Shown here piece after piece: positions 54,468 through 61,832 of a stretch of DNA of 64,000 nucleotides (positions are counted from its first letter, which is position 1; every line of letters begins with the position of its first letter). The DNA comes from Chthoniobacter flavus Ellin428 (GTDB lineage: Bacteria > Verrucomicrobiota > Verrucomicrobiia > Chthoniobacterales > Chthoniobacteraceae). The stretch is taken from NCBI RefSeq assembly GCF_000173075.1, contig NZ_ABVL01000018.1, forward strand, positions 1-64,000. The letters run 5' to 3'. Position numbers and translations under genes: made by a program. The notes under the pieces are model-generated. The model saw only the letters and a list, made by a program, of their open reading frames with translations. It was not told the DNA's origin and did not search any database.

Positions 54468-54836
54468 CTAGTCGGGCTCCGGCTTGGTGACGATGACACG
54501 GCGGGGTTGCGCGTCGGCATAATAAATGGTCCAGGCATTGCCCTCTTCATCCGTAATGACCCACGGGTGGTGGAGATAGGTATTCAGCCCGTATTCTTCT
54601 CCAGGGGCCAGCGTCTGGTAGAGGACACGATTGCCGTTGTAATCGATCCAATAGACCTGGATGGCTTGGGTGCTGCCGTTGACAAAGGTGATCTTCGTGG
54701 CCGCGCCGATGGCCGACTTGATGCCCGCCATTTCGGCCGGATGGAGCCGCTGAGCGAGCGCGGCAGGCGCCACGATCATCCAGAATGCACTCACCGCGAG
54801 GGCGGCAAATTTGCCCGGCGTGACAGCGGTATTCAT
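54468..54836 (-). CDS. Secreted protein with von Hippel-Lindau beta domain
   Basis: 122 aa. Signal peptide to about residue 28 (AALAVSAFWMIVAPAALAQ). The mature part matches the VHL beta domain: ITFVNGSTQAIQVYWIDYNG, NRVLYQTLAPGEEYGLNTYL, HHPWVITDEEGNAW. In eukaryotes this domain binds hydroxyproline in HIF; bacterial secreted versions are of unknown role. The region of the hydroxyproline-binding WxxxY-like residues appears partly kept (HHPWVIT). Convergent with the isomerase-like gene. Confidence 0.85.
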   Translation of the reverse strand: MNTAVTPGKFAALAVSAFWMIVAPAALAQRLHPAEMAGIKSAIGAATKITFVNGSTQAIQVYWIDYNGNRVLYQTLAPGEEYGLNTYLHHPWVITDEEGNAWTIYYADAQPRRVIVTKPEPD

Positions 54837-54912
54837 GGTCTTTGAAATAAGGGCCAGCCGGGAACGGACTGTGCCCCAATGCTGAGGTAAGGTGCGTGCG
54901 GAATGCGCGGGT

Positions 54913-57255
54913 TCACTTTTCCCCGGCGGTATGAGCCGTCAGGTGAATCAAGCGAAACTCGCCGGCGGGAACGTGCATCGAGATGCTTCCTTTTTCAATC
55001 GGCAAACTCTGGCCATCCACCATGGCCGCCTGCGAAATCGATTTCATGGGCAGCGGCACCGTGACCTCGTCATGGGGAGCCTTGCTGTAGTTGCCCACCA
55101 ACAAGAGGGCTTCGCTGTCCGAGGCGAAGCAGGTGTAATGCAAGGCAGGGTTGCTGCCCTGGCAAGGGATGGGTTTTCCCGTTTGCAAAAGCTGGGGAAA
55201 TTTGCCGAGCGCGGCCAGCGCCCGGGCGTGGAAGTAGAAGTCCATCGGATCGAAGTCGCTGAACTCATAGTAGGTCAGGCCACGCGCGCCGTTCAGAATG
55301 GTTTCGAGCACCATCGGCTCCATGAGGTGCGCGGGAAATTTCCCGTAGGTTCCGGCCGTCAACCAGGGAATGATCTGGCGGTTTTGCAGCGCTTCGTGAT
55401 CGGCGCGAAGGCGCCTCGCTACGTCGAGCGCGCGGCCTTGCACATAGATCGACGGCATGGCGACATCCAGGATGCCGGGGTAAATCTTCGTCCACTGGAA
55501 CATGCCATCCATCACGGATCGGTCGGGATCTGAATTATAAAGTCCCACCGTAAGTTGGCGCTTCGGCACGGCATCGCGGATGGCTTTCACGAGACTCCCG
55601 AGCGCTTCGCTGCCGAGATTGGTGATGAAGTCATCCCAGCTCAGGCCGCTGGATTTCCAGGCGTCCTGCACGCGCGGATCTTGCTTCGCTTCCACCACCG
55701 CGCGCGCCCAGAGCTCGACGTCCAGATAGACGTGGTCCGGCTGCGCCCGGGCGGTCAATTTGGCGACGCGCTCGAGCTCCTCCCGGAAGAATCGGCCGCG
55801 GTAAAGCGGGCTGAGATACTTACCCGGCTGGCCTTTGACCTGATTGAAGATTTCCGCGGCCTCGGCGGGTTCGATCTTCCCGGCCTTCAACCTCGACCGG
55901 ATCACTCCGTCCATGACGTGAAACGGCGATTCATTGTAGACGACCCGGTAACCTTGCTGGCGCGCCTGTCCGAGAAATTCCGCGGATGGCCAGGTTCCGT
56001 CGCGCTGGATCGGGATGTTGCGCGGAAATGTGGAAACCAGATTGAAGCCCATCCGGGAAAAGCTGGGCAGGAAATCCGGCCACACCTTCTCCTCATCATC
56101 GGACATCCAGGCCAGGCTGATATCCAGCGCTGGGAGCGGCGGCACGGTCGGGATCTCGACGAGTTGGAGCGGATACTCGAGCGTGTGCGAAGGCTGACCA
56201 TCGAGCAGACCGGTGAGTACGATGCTGGCGTTCTGGGGAATTTTTGCGCCCGGGTGCACGGTGATGTAGAGCGGGCCTTGCGGCGTCGCATCCGCCGCGC
56301 TGCCGTGGGAGGCGGCCCTGGCAAACTCATAGGAGCGCCAGCCGGCCCGTGGCAATTTTGTCTCGGTGAAGGCCGGCTTCGACTGCGGCAACAATTCCAG
56401 TCCCTCGGGTAACTCGAGCCGGAATCCGGCGAGACTTTTCCCGGGAGCGGTTCCGGTGAAGTCCTGGATTTCGATCCAGTTCGGCGTCACGATATTGGTC
56501 GTGACCACGAACTCTCCGCTGCGTGGAACGGCCGCCAGTCCGTCGGTGAAGACCTGGACCGGCGGAAAGCTGGCCAAATCCTGGAGGGCCGTGCCGTCCG
56601 TCGCTTTGAGAATGGAAAGCTGATCGACGAACAAGCTGGATTGGGGAGTCACGCGCAGGGCGATGAAGCGCGCGCGCACCGGTTGCGCACAGACGAGCGG
56701 CACCATGAAGGCGGTGCCTTCCTCGGGGATGTAGAAGGCCGTTTTGAAATCCGACAGCTCGCTTTCCGCGGGCGTGAGTTTCGCCATGCGCTGCAGCCGA
56801 TAATAGTGAGTGCCATCCAGGCTGGCCAGCAACTCGACCGATGCCGGCAGTTCGAGAGCGCCTTGCTCGCGTCCTCCCAACGTGCGCAAAGCCACCTGCC
56901 CGACCGGCTGCGCCTGCCCGAGATCGACGATCATGAGAATGCCCGTGCCCGTCCCCACCCCATAGTGCCAGCCCACCGCGTCCTTGCTGAACCACACACG
57001 ATCGTCCTTGCGCGCAGAGAGGACACCACTGGTCAAGTCATGCGCATCGTTGTCATCGGTGGTGAGCGGATAATTCGGCTTGGGCAAGAAGCGCACCTCT
57101 TTGCCACGCGCGAGTTCCTCGCCGGAAGTCACGCGCTGCCACTCGGCGCGGGACTCGGCCGCGGTTTTGCCGACCACGCCTCTCCACTCCGCAGCGGAGG
57201 CCCGATGGCTCAGCGAAAGGAGGATGAGTAAAAGGAGTGAGAGCGTGTGTTTCAT
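54913..57255 (-). CDS. Large secreted protein with discoidin-like and TIM-barrel-like parts
   Basis: 780 aa from the ATG at 57255 with a signal peptide (HTLSLLLLILLSLSHRASA). Residues 90-220 resemble an F5/8-type domain (VGQVALRTLGGREQGALELPASVELLASLDGTHYYRLQ). The second half has a barrel-like region (LDISLAWMSDDEEKVWPDFL, YLDVELWARAVVEAKQD, DVAMPSIYVQGRALDVARR) with acidic residues suggestive of a glycoside hydrolase. No named family recognised. Confidence 0.7.
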   Translation of the reverse strand: MKHTLSLLLLILLSLSHRASAAEWRGVVGKTAAESRAEWQRVTSGEELARGKEVRFLPKPNYPLTTDDNDAHDLTSGVLSARKDDRVWFSKDAVGWHYGVGTGTGILMIVDLGQAQPVGQVALRTLGGREQGALELPASVELLASLDGTHYYRLQRMAKLTPAESELSDFKTAFYIPEEGTAFMVPLVCAQPVRARFIALRVTPQSSLFVDQLSILKATDGTALQDLASFPPVQVFTDGLAAVPRSGEFVVTTNIVTPNWIEIQDFTGTAPGKSLAGFRLELPEGLELLPQSKPAFTETKLPRAGWRSYEFARAASHGSAADATPQGPLYITVHPGAKIPQNASIVLTGLLDGQPSHTLEYPLQLVEIPTVPPLPALDISLAWMSDDEEKVWPDFLPSFSRMGFNLVSTFPRNIPIQRDGTWPSAEFLGQARQQGYRVVYNESPFHVMDGVIRSRLKAGKIEPAEAAEIFNQVKGQPGKYLSPLYRGRFFREELERVAKLTARAQPDHVYLDVELWARAVVEAKQDPRVQDAWKSSGLSWDDFITNLGSEALGSLVKAIRDAVPKRQLTVGLYNSDPDRSVMDGMFQWTKIYPGILDVAMPSIYVQGRALDVARRLRADHEALQNRQIIPWLTAGTYGKFPAHLMEPMVLETILNGARGLTYYEFSDFDPMDFYFHARALAALGKFPQLLQTGKPIPCQGSNPALHYTCFASDSEALLLVGNYSKAPHDEVTVPLPMKSISQAAMVDGQSLPIEKGSISMHVPAGEFRLIHLTAHTAGEK

Positions 57256-57401
57256 CGGAGGGGGATTGATTCGCAGAGTGCTCATCCGCCGGCGCGGCGA
57301 AGGAGGAACATCCTATACCGACATCCAACCCGCCCAAGCCGCATGTAGTAGACGCAAACGCAGCCAAAGATTGAGCGTCGCGAAGCCCATACCGAGAATG
57401 A

Positions 57402-57470
57402 AACATCCTCGCCGGCCACGTCGGCGAAGCAATCCAGTATGACACGCTGGATCGGAATTTGTGGGTATGA
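57402..57470 (+). pseudogene. comM 3'-end remnant
   Basis: Reads NILAGHVGEAIQYDTLDRNL and WV before a stop, closely matching the comM C-terminus (NILAEHVGEAIQYRTLDRNL, WA). More diverged than the copy at 30855. Upstream about 50 bases also show patchy similarity. Twelve bases after its stop, a sequence complementary to GCGACATTTTxTGAC lies at 57482-57519. Confidence 0.75.
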
Positions 57471-57542
57471 CACTGATGTCAGTCAGAAAATGTCGCGTGC
57501 CCTTCGCCTGACCCTTATCTTCCCCAAAACTAATATCCCCCT

Positions 57543-58331
57543 ATGAGCAATCGATTCTCCCCTTTATTCGCGGGCGCTCTGGTCACCATGGTGCTGGCTG
57601 GCGGTGTAGGCAGGTCTGGCGCAGCGCTGCCGGCTTCGCCAGCTTCGACTTCGCAGACTCCGACGATCGGCATCGGCGCGGGCGAAGAGCAGCCGACGCA
57701 TCTGAGCTTTAGTAATATCCCGAAGGGTTCCAAAATCGTCCAGGTGAGCTCGCATTTGATCGTGGATAAAGCGTCGCCTAACGGTCTGAACTTTTTCGCC
57801 ATCCAGGTGAATTTCCCGAATAAGACCTGGGCGCATGGTGGGCCGCAGCTCGTGAAGAAAGGGAACCAGCCGGTGCAGCAGGTGAACTGGGGCGGGTTGG
57901 TGAATCGCGGAGGAGGATCGACGGATTACAAGGAAGCCGATCCGAAGAACGACCTGCTGCTGATCGAATCGGGCGTGGGCAAACCGAACACCGTGCCGTG
58001 GAGATGGAAGCTGAATACCGAGTATGTCCTGACGGTCGAGCGTGGGAAGCAGGTGCAGCTTCCGGCCGGCGAGAGTCACAAGGTGCATGTCGATGCGCGG
58101 ACGATGTGGGAGTGGAAGTTCACCTACGAACCGGTGGTGAAGGATGTGAACTTTCCTTCCTATACGGCGTTGATTTACGACTCGGCGGATTCGATCGGGT
58201 CCTTCTATCTCTGGATCGAAGCGGGATATGGTTCCACGAAGGACGAGCAGCACGCGCGCTGGTCACCGCCAACTTATCGCGTGGAAGGCAGCACGGAGGA
58301 GAAGATGGCCACGGAGTGGAAGCGGTTTTGA
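57543..58331 (+). CDS. Hypothetical secreted protein
   Basis: 262 aa with a signal peptide (LFAGALVTMVLAGGVGRSGA). Beta-rich, with motifs FPNKTWAHGGPQLVKKGNQP, VNWGGLVNRGGGST and MWEWKFTYEP. I know no family for it. It is followed by the beta-lactamase-like gene 33 bases on, same strand, so both may share a transcript. Confidence 0.65.
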   Translation: MSNRFSPLFAGALVTMVLAGGVGRSGAALPASPASTSQTPTIGIGAGEEQPTHLSFSNIPKGSKIVQVSSHLIVDKASPNGLNFFAIQVNFPNKTWAHGGPQLVKKGNQPVQQVNWGGLVNRGGGSTDYKEADPKNDLLLIESGVGKPNTVPWRWKLNTEYVLTVERGKQVQLPAGESHKVHVDARTMWEWKFTYEPVVKDVNFPSYTALIYDSADSIGSFYLWIEAGYGSTKDEQHARWSPPTYRVEGSTEEKMATEWKRF

Positions 58332-58364
58332 TCTTCGACCGCAATCTTCGAGCGTGATCCTCCG

Positions 58365-59525
58365 ATGAATCGGATCCTTCCGGTATTCCTCGCGCTGTGC
58401 GCGTTCCCGATCGTGGCTCTCGCGCAGCAAGGAACGGCGCCGGCTTTCCGCCCCGAGAAAATCCGCGAACTCGACGCCGTCATCACGCAGGCGATCGCCG
58501 ACGGAAAATGTCCCGGTGGCGTCCTCTGGCTCGAGCACGCCGGCACGGCATACCATCGCGCTTACGGGAGCCGTTGCGTCGAGCCCACCGGCGAGCCGAT
58601 GACCGAGGAGACGATCTTCGATGTCGCTTCGCTGACGAAGGTGATCGCGACCACCACCGCAGTCATGCTGCTGGTGGAGAAAGAGCAGGTGAAGCTCGCG
58701 GAGAAGGTCCAGACGTATCTCCCGGAATTTACCGGAGACGGCCGCGAAAAAATCACGGTGCGGCAACTGCTCACGCATACCTCCGGGTTGCGGCCGGATC
58801 TTCCACCGGGAGGCCCGCCCGGTTACGAGGCGACCCTCGACCGTGTTTTTCGGGAGCGCCCCACAGCAGCGCCGGACACGGCGTTCCGCTACAGCGACCT
58901 GAATTTCATTCTGCTCGGCGCGATGGTGGCGCGGGTGAGCGGCAAGCCGTTGAACGAGTTCTGCGCAGAGCGCATCTTTGGTCCGCTCAAGATGAGCGAC
59001 ACGCTATTTCGTCCGCCGGCAACGTTGCGGGGACGGATCGCGCCGACCACCCGCGAAACTCCGCGCGGCCTCGTGCACGATCCGACCGCGCAACTCATGG
59101 GCGGCGTCGCGGGTCACGCCGGCCTTTTCACCACGGTGGCCGACCTGGCCCGGTTTGCCCGGATGCTCCTCGGCCGCGGCAGCCTGGAGAGTGTCCACCT
59201 GCTACTACCGGAAACGGTGCAACTCATGACCACGGTGCAGAGCCCCGCCGCGCTGGCCGATCGCCGCGGACTCGGCTGGGACATCGATTCCCGTTTTTCC
59301 GGTCCGCGGGGGACCGTCTTTCCCGTCGGCAGCTACGGCCACACCGGATGGACCGGTGGCTCGTTGTGGATCGATCCGGCCAGCGAGACGTTCGTGATCT
59401 TCCTCTCGAATCGAAACCACCCCACGGAAGCCGGAAACGTAATCAAGTTATGGAAGGTGATTGGAACCCTCGCGGCGGAAGCCGTCGGGAAGGGCGGGAA
59501 GGAAGATGTGGGAGGAGGAAAATAA
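58365..59525 (+). CDS. Class C beta-lactamase-like serine hydrolase
   Basis: 386 aa. Signal peptide (ILPVFLALCAFPIVALAQ). Active-site SLTK with Ser89 and Lys92, second motif Y-S-D (FRYSDLNF, in place of YxN), and HTG (GYGHTGWTGG, in place of KTG). Typical of serine hydrolases of the AmpC/EstB/D-aminopeptidase group, probably acting on peptides or esters in the periplasm rather than on beta-lactams. Small C-terminal Gly/Lys tail. Confidence 0.88.
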   Translation: MNRILPVFLALCAFPIVALAQQGTAPAFRPEKIRELDAVITQAIADGKCPGGVLWLEHAGTAYHRAYGSRCVEPTGEPMTEETIFDVASLTKVIATTTAVMLLVEKEQVKLAEKVQTYLPEFTGDGREKITVRQLLTHTSGLRPDLPPGGPPGYEATLDRVFRERPTAAPDTAFRYSDLNFILLGAMVARVSGKPLNEFCAERIFGPLKMSDTLFRPPATLRGRIAPTTRETPRGLVHDPTAQLMGGVAGHAGLFTTVADLARFARMLLGRGSLESVHLLLPETVQLMTTVQSPAALADRRGLGWDIDSRFSGPRGTVFPVGSYGHTGWTGGSLWIDPASETFVIFLSNRNHPTEAGNVIKLWKVIGTLAAEAVGKGGKEDVGGGK

Positions 59526-59543
59526 AGGTCAGCCATCTCCTAA

Positions 59544-60089
59544 ATGGACAGCGAATTGTATCCGCAGGTTTTGGGAAGAATTTGGTGGCGACTTCATGAA
59601 AGTATCCGCTTCGCCCATTCGATCGGCACAGATCTGCACGGCTCCTTCCGCATTTCTTATGGGGAGCGGCGATTGGCGAAGCTGCTGGCCCGCTGGTCGC
59701 ATCTACCTCAAAGCGCAGTCTCGGCTGACACGCGATTGAAAATCCTTCCCGAATCTACCGGCGAACGTTGGGAACGAAAATTTGATGACGCCGTTTTTAC
59801 GACCAGGCAATGGCAGGACGGCGAACACCTCGTCGAACGCTTTCGGGAGTGGGAAATGCATTTCAAGCTCAGAGAAGATAATGGAGGCCTTTACTACGAC
59901 CAATGCGCCGCAAAGCTTTGCCTGGGTGCACTACGCCTCACCCTGCCGCGCTTCTGCGCTCCGGCGGTTCAGGCAAAAGAGACCTTCGACGGGGTAAGCC
60001 AAGTCCTTGTATCGGTGATCGTCAAATTGCCGCTCGTTGGGATCCTGATTTCTTATGAAGGGCATTTGGACGTAAGAAAGGTGACTTGA
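59544..60089 (+). CDS. DUF4166-like protein
   Basis: 181 aa. Pattern similar to DUF4166 as I recall it (GTDLHGSFRISYGERRLAKLLARWSHLP, WERKFDDAVFTTRQWQDGEHLVERF, YYDQCAAKLCLGALRLTLPRFCAP, LVGILISYEGHLDVRKV). No signal or membrane segment. It overlaps the next gene by 4 bases (ATGA), which together with the next two genes makes a plausible operon. DUF4166 domains also occur fused to saccharopine-dehydrogenase-like proteins. Confidence 0.65.
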   Translation: MDSELYPQVLGRIWWRLHESIRFAHSIGTDLHGSFRISYGERRLAKLLARWSHLPQSAVSADTRLKILPESTGERWERKFDDAVFTTRQWQDGEHLVERFREWEMHFKLREDNGGLYYDQCAAKLCLGALRLTLPRFCAPAVQAKETFDGVSQVLVSVIVKLPLVGILISYEGHLDVRKVT

Positions 60090-60643
60090 TGAAAATTCCT
60101 CTCTGCCTGCTCGCCGTGCTCGGTGTTATCGGCGCCTTTGACACTTTCTATTATCATGAATGGCGCGCCCGCCTCCCGGCGCAAGGTCCAATTGCCGCGC
60201 CTGAATTAAGAATTCACGCCGCGAGGGATTTCTTTTATGCCGTGCTTTTTGGGACACTGCCATGGCTGGGCTGGCATGGTGGCTGGGTGTGGGTGCTCGC
60301 GGCGGTTATTATAATAGAGATTGTTCTGACGTTGTGGGATTTTGTCGTGGAGATTGGTGTGCGTAAACCCATGGGCGATGTCTATGCAGGCGAGCGGGTG
60401 ACGCATTCGTTCATGGGAATTGTCTACGGCGCGATGATCGCAACGCTCATTCCGGTCATGTGGCGATGGTGGACATTGCCCACCGGCCTCCAGGCAGAAC
60501 GCCCCGATGTCCCCGATTGGCTGATTGGTGCGCTGTTGCTGATGGCTGCGGGGGTATTTTCCTCCGGCCTCCGCGATTTCTATGCTTCACTGGGATTGCC
60601 TTATGGTAACTGGCCCTGGCCGAAAATCCGCCGTCCCGAGTGA
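60086..60643 (+). CDS. Membrane protein, unknown
   Basis: 185 aa with about five hydrophobic segments (CLLAVLGVIGAFDTFYY, FFYAVLFGTLPWLGW, VWVLAAVIIIEIVLTLWDFV, FMGIVYGAMIATLIPVM, LIGALLLMAAGVFSSG). ATGA overlap with the DUF4166-like gene, and the next gene starts inside its end. No family assigned. Confidence 0.72.
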   Translation: MMKIPLCLLAVLGVIGAFDTFYYHEWRARLPAQGPIAAPELRIHAARDFFYAVLFGTLPWLGWHGGWVWVLAAVIIIEIVLTLWDFVVEIGVRKPMGDVYAGERVTHSFMGIVYGAMIATLIPVMWRWWTLPTGLQAERPDVPDWLIGALLLMAAGVFSSGLRDFYASLGLPYGNWPWPKIRRPE

Positions 60644-61061
60644 ATGTCCGCCGTTACCTCGGCGGCAATGGTATCGCTGGCTCTTTATCGTCGCCGGAAT
60701 TTACAATATCAGTTGGGGCCTTTATGCGGCGGCAGATCCACAGTGGCTCTTCCGGTTTGCCGGAATGCCCCTGGACAACCATCCCCAAATCTTTGCGTGC
60801 CTGGGGATGGTCGTCGGCCTCTATGGCGTCCTATATCTGGAGGTAGCTCGCGTTCCGGAACGTGGTTGGTTGCTGGCCTTTGTTGGCCTCACGGGAAAAA
60901 TTCTCGGGCCCATCGGGTTGATTCGTCTCCTGCTACAAGGCGTCTGGCCGCCGGCAACCCTCGTCTTGTGCCTCACCAATGATTTCATTTGGTGGCTGCC
61001 CTTTTACTTTTATTTGCGCGCAGCGTGGCCTTATTTTCGAGAATCGCTGAGAGCGAATTGA
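60603..61061 (+). CDS. Membrane protein, unknown
   Basis: 152 aa from the ATG at 60603 (60582 also possible); overlap of about 40 bases with the upstream gene. Four hydrophobic segments (WLFIVAGIYNISWGLYAA, IFACLGMVVGLYGVLYL, WLLAFVGLTGKILGPIGLI, PPATLVLCLTNDFIWWLPF) and a short N-terminus. No family recognised. It ends 1 base before the PhyH gene. Confidence 0.68.
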   Translation: MVTGPGRKSAVPSECPPLPRRQWYRWLFIVAGIYNISWGLYAAADPQWLFRFAGMPLDNHPQIFACLGMVVGLYGVLYLEVARVPERGWLLAFVGLTGKILGPIGLIRLLLQGVWPPATLVLCLTNDFIWWLPFYFYLRAAWPYFRESLRAN

Positions 61062-61062
61062 C

Positions 61063-61824
61063 ATGCTTTCCGATTCCCAGAAGCAACAGCTCATCCATCA
61101 AGGGTTCCTCGTTTTCCCGGGACTCGTTGCGGCGGCGCGAGTGGCTCGATTGAATGAGCGCGTGGAGGAGTTGTTTGCTGCGGAAGGAGAAAATGCCGGG
61201 CGCGAATTCAAGATGGAGCCTGGGGCGCGAAGGATCGCCAATGCCGTGGACAAAGGAGAGGTGTTCGAGGAGGCGATCGATCATCCCGCTGTCCTGGCGG
61301 CGGTGGAAGTCGTGTTGGGGACGGATTTCAAGTTGAGCAGTCTGAATGTGCGTTCGGCGAATCCGCACAATGGGTGCGCGCAACCGTTGCATATCGATGG
61401 TGGTGAGTTACCCGATGATCAGGGTAACTCGGTTTGTAACTCCGTGTGGATGCTGGATGACTTTACGGAGCGCAACGGGGCCTTGCGGATCGTGCCGGGG
61501 TCGCATCGGTGGGGACGCGCGCCGGAGCCGGGGGCGAAGGCGGAGGGGGAGATGCTCGTGACCGGGAAAGCCGGGGACGTGGTGGTGATGAACGCGCATC
61601 TCTGGCACGGGGGCAGCGAGAATTTCACCGACCATCAGCGGCGGGCGATGCATGTGTATTACACACGTGGAGATAAGCCGCAGCAGCAGTGTCAAAAGCG
61701 CCTGGTGCGCGCTGAGGTGCAGGCACGGCTGAGCCCGCTGCGCCGGCGAATCCTGGCGCTCGATGATCCGCGCAACGATGCGCTCTCGGCTGCAGGGAGC
61801 GGGAGGAGTGGGTTCTTACGGTAG
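61063..61824 (+). CDS. Phytanoyl-CoA dioxygenase family (PhyH) Fe(II)/2-oxoglutarate oxygenase
   Basis: 253 aa. Iron ligands LHIDGG (His110, Asp112) and HLWHGG (His182), with Arg in DHQRRAMHVYYTRG for 2-oxoglutarate binding. It hydroxylates a small molecule; substrates differ between members. Start follows the stop of the membrane gene directly, so the last gene of the run DUF4166-membrane-membrane-PhyH. Confidence 0.9.
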   Translation: MLSDSQKQQLIHQGFLVFPGLVAAARVARLNERVEELFAAEGENAGREFKMEPGARRIANAVDKGEVFEEAIDHPAVLAAVEVVLGTDFKLSSLNVRSANPHNGCAQPLHIDGGELPDDQGNSVCNSVWMLDDFTERNGALRIVPGSHRWGRAPEPGAKAEGEMLVTGKAGDVVVMNAHLWHGGSENFTDHQRRAMHVYYTRGDKPQQQCQKRLVRAEVQARLSPLRRRILALDDPRNDALSAAGSGRSGFLR

Positions 61825-61832
61825 AACTAACC

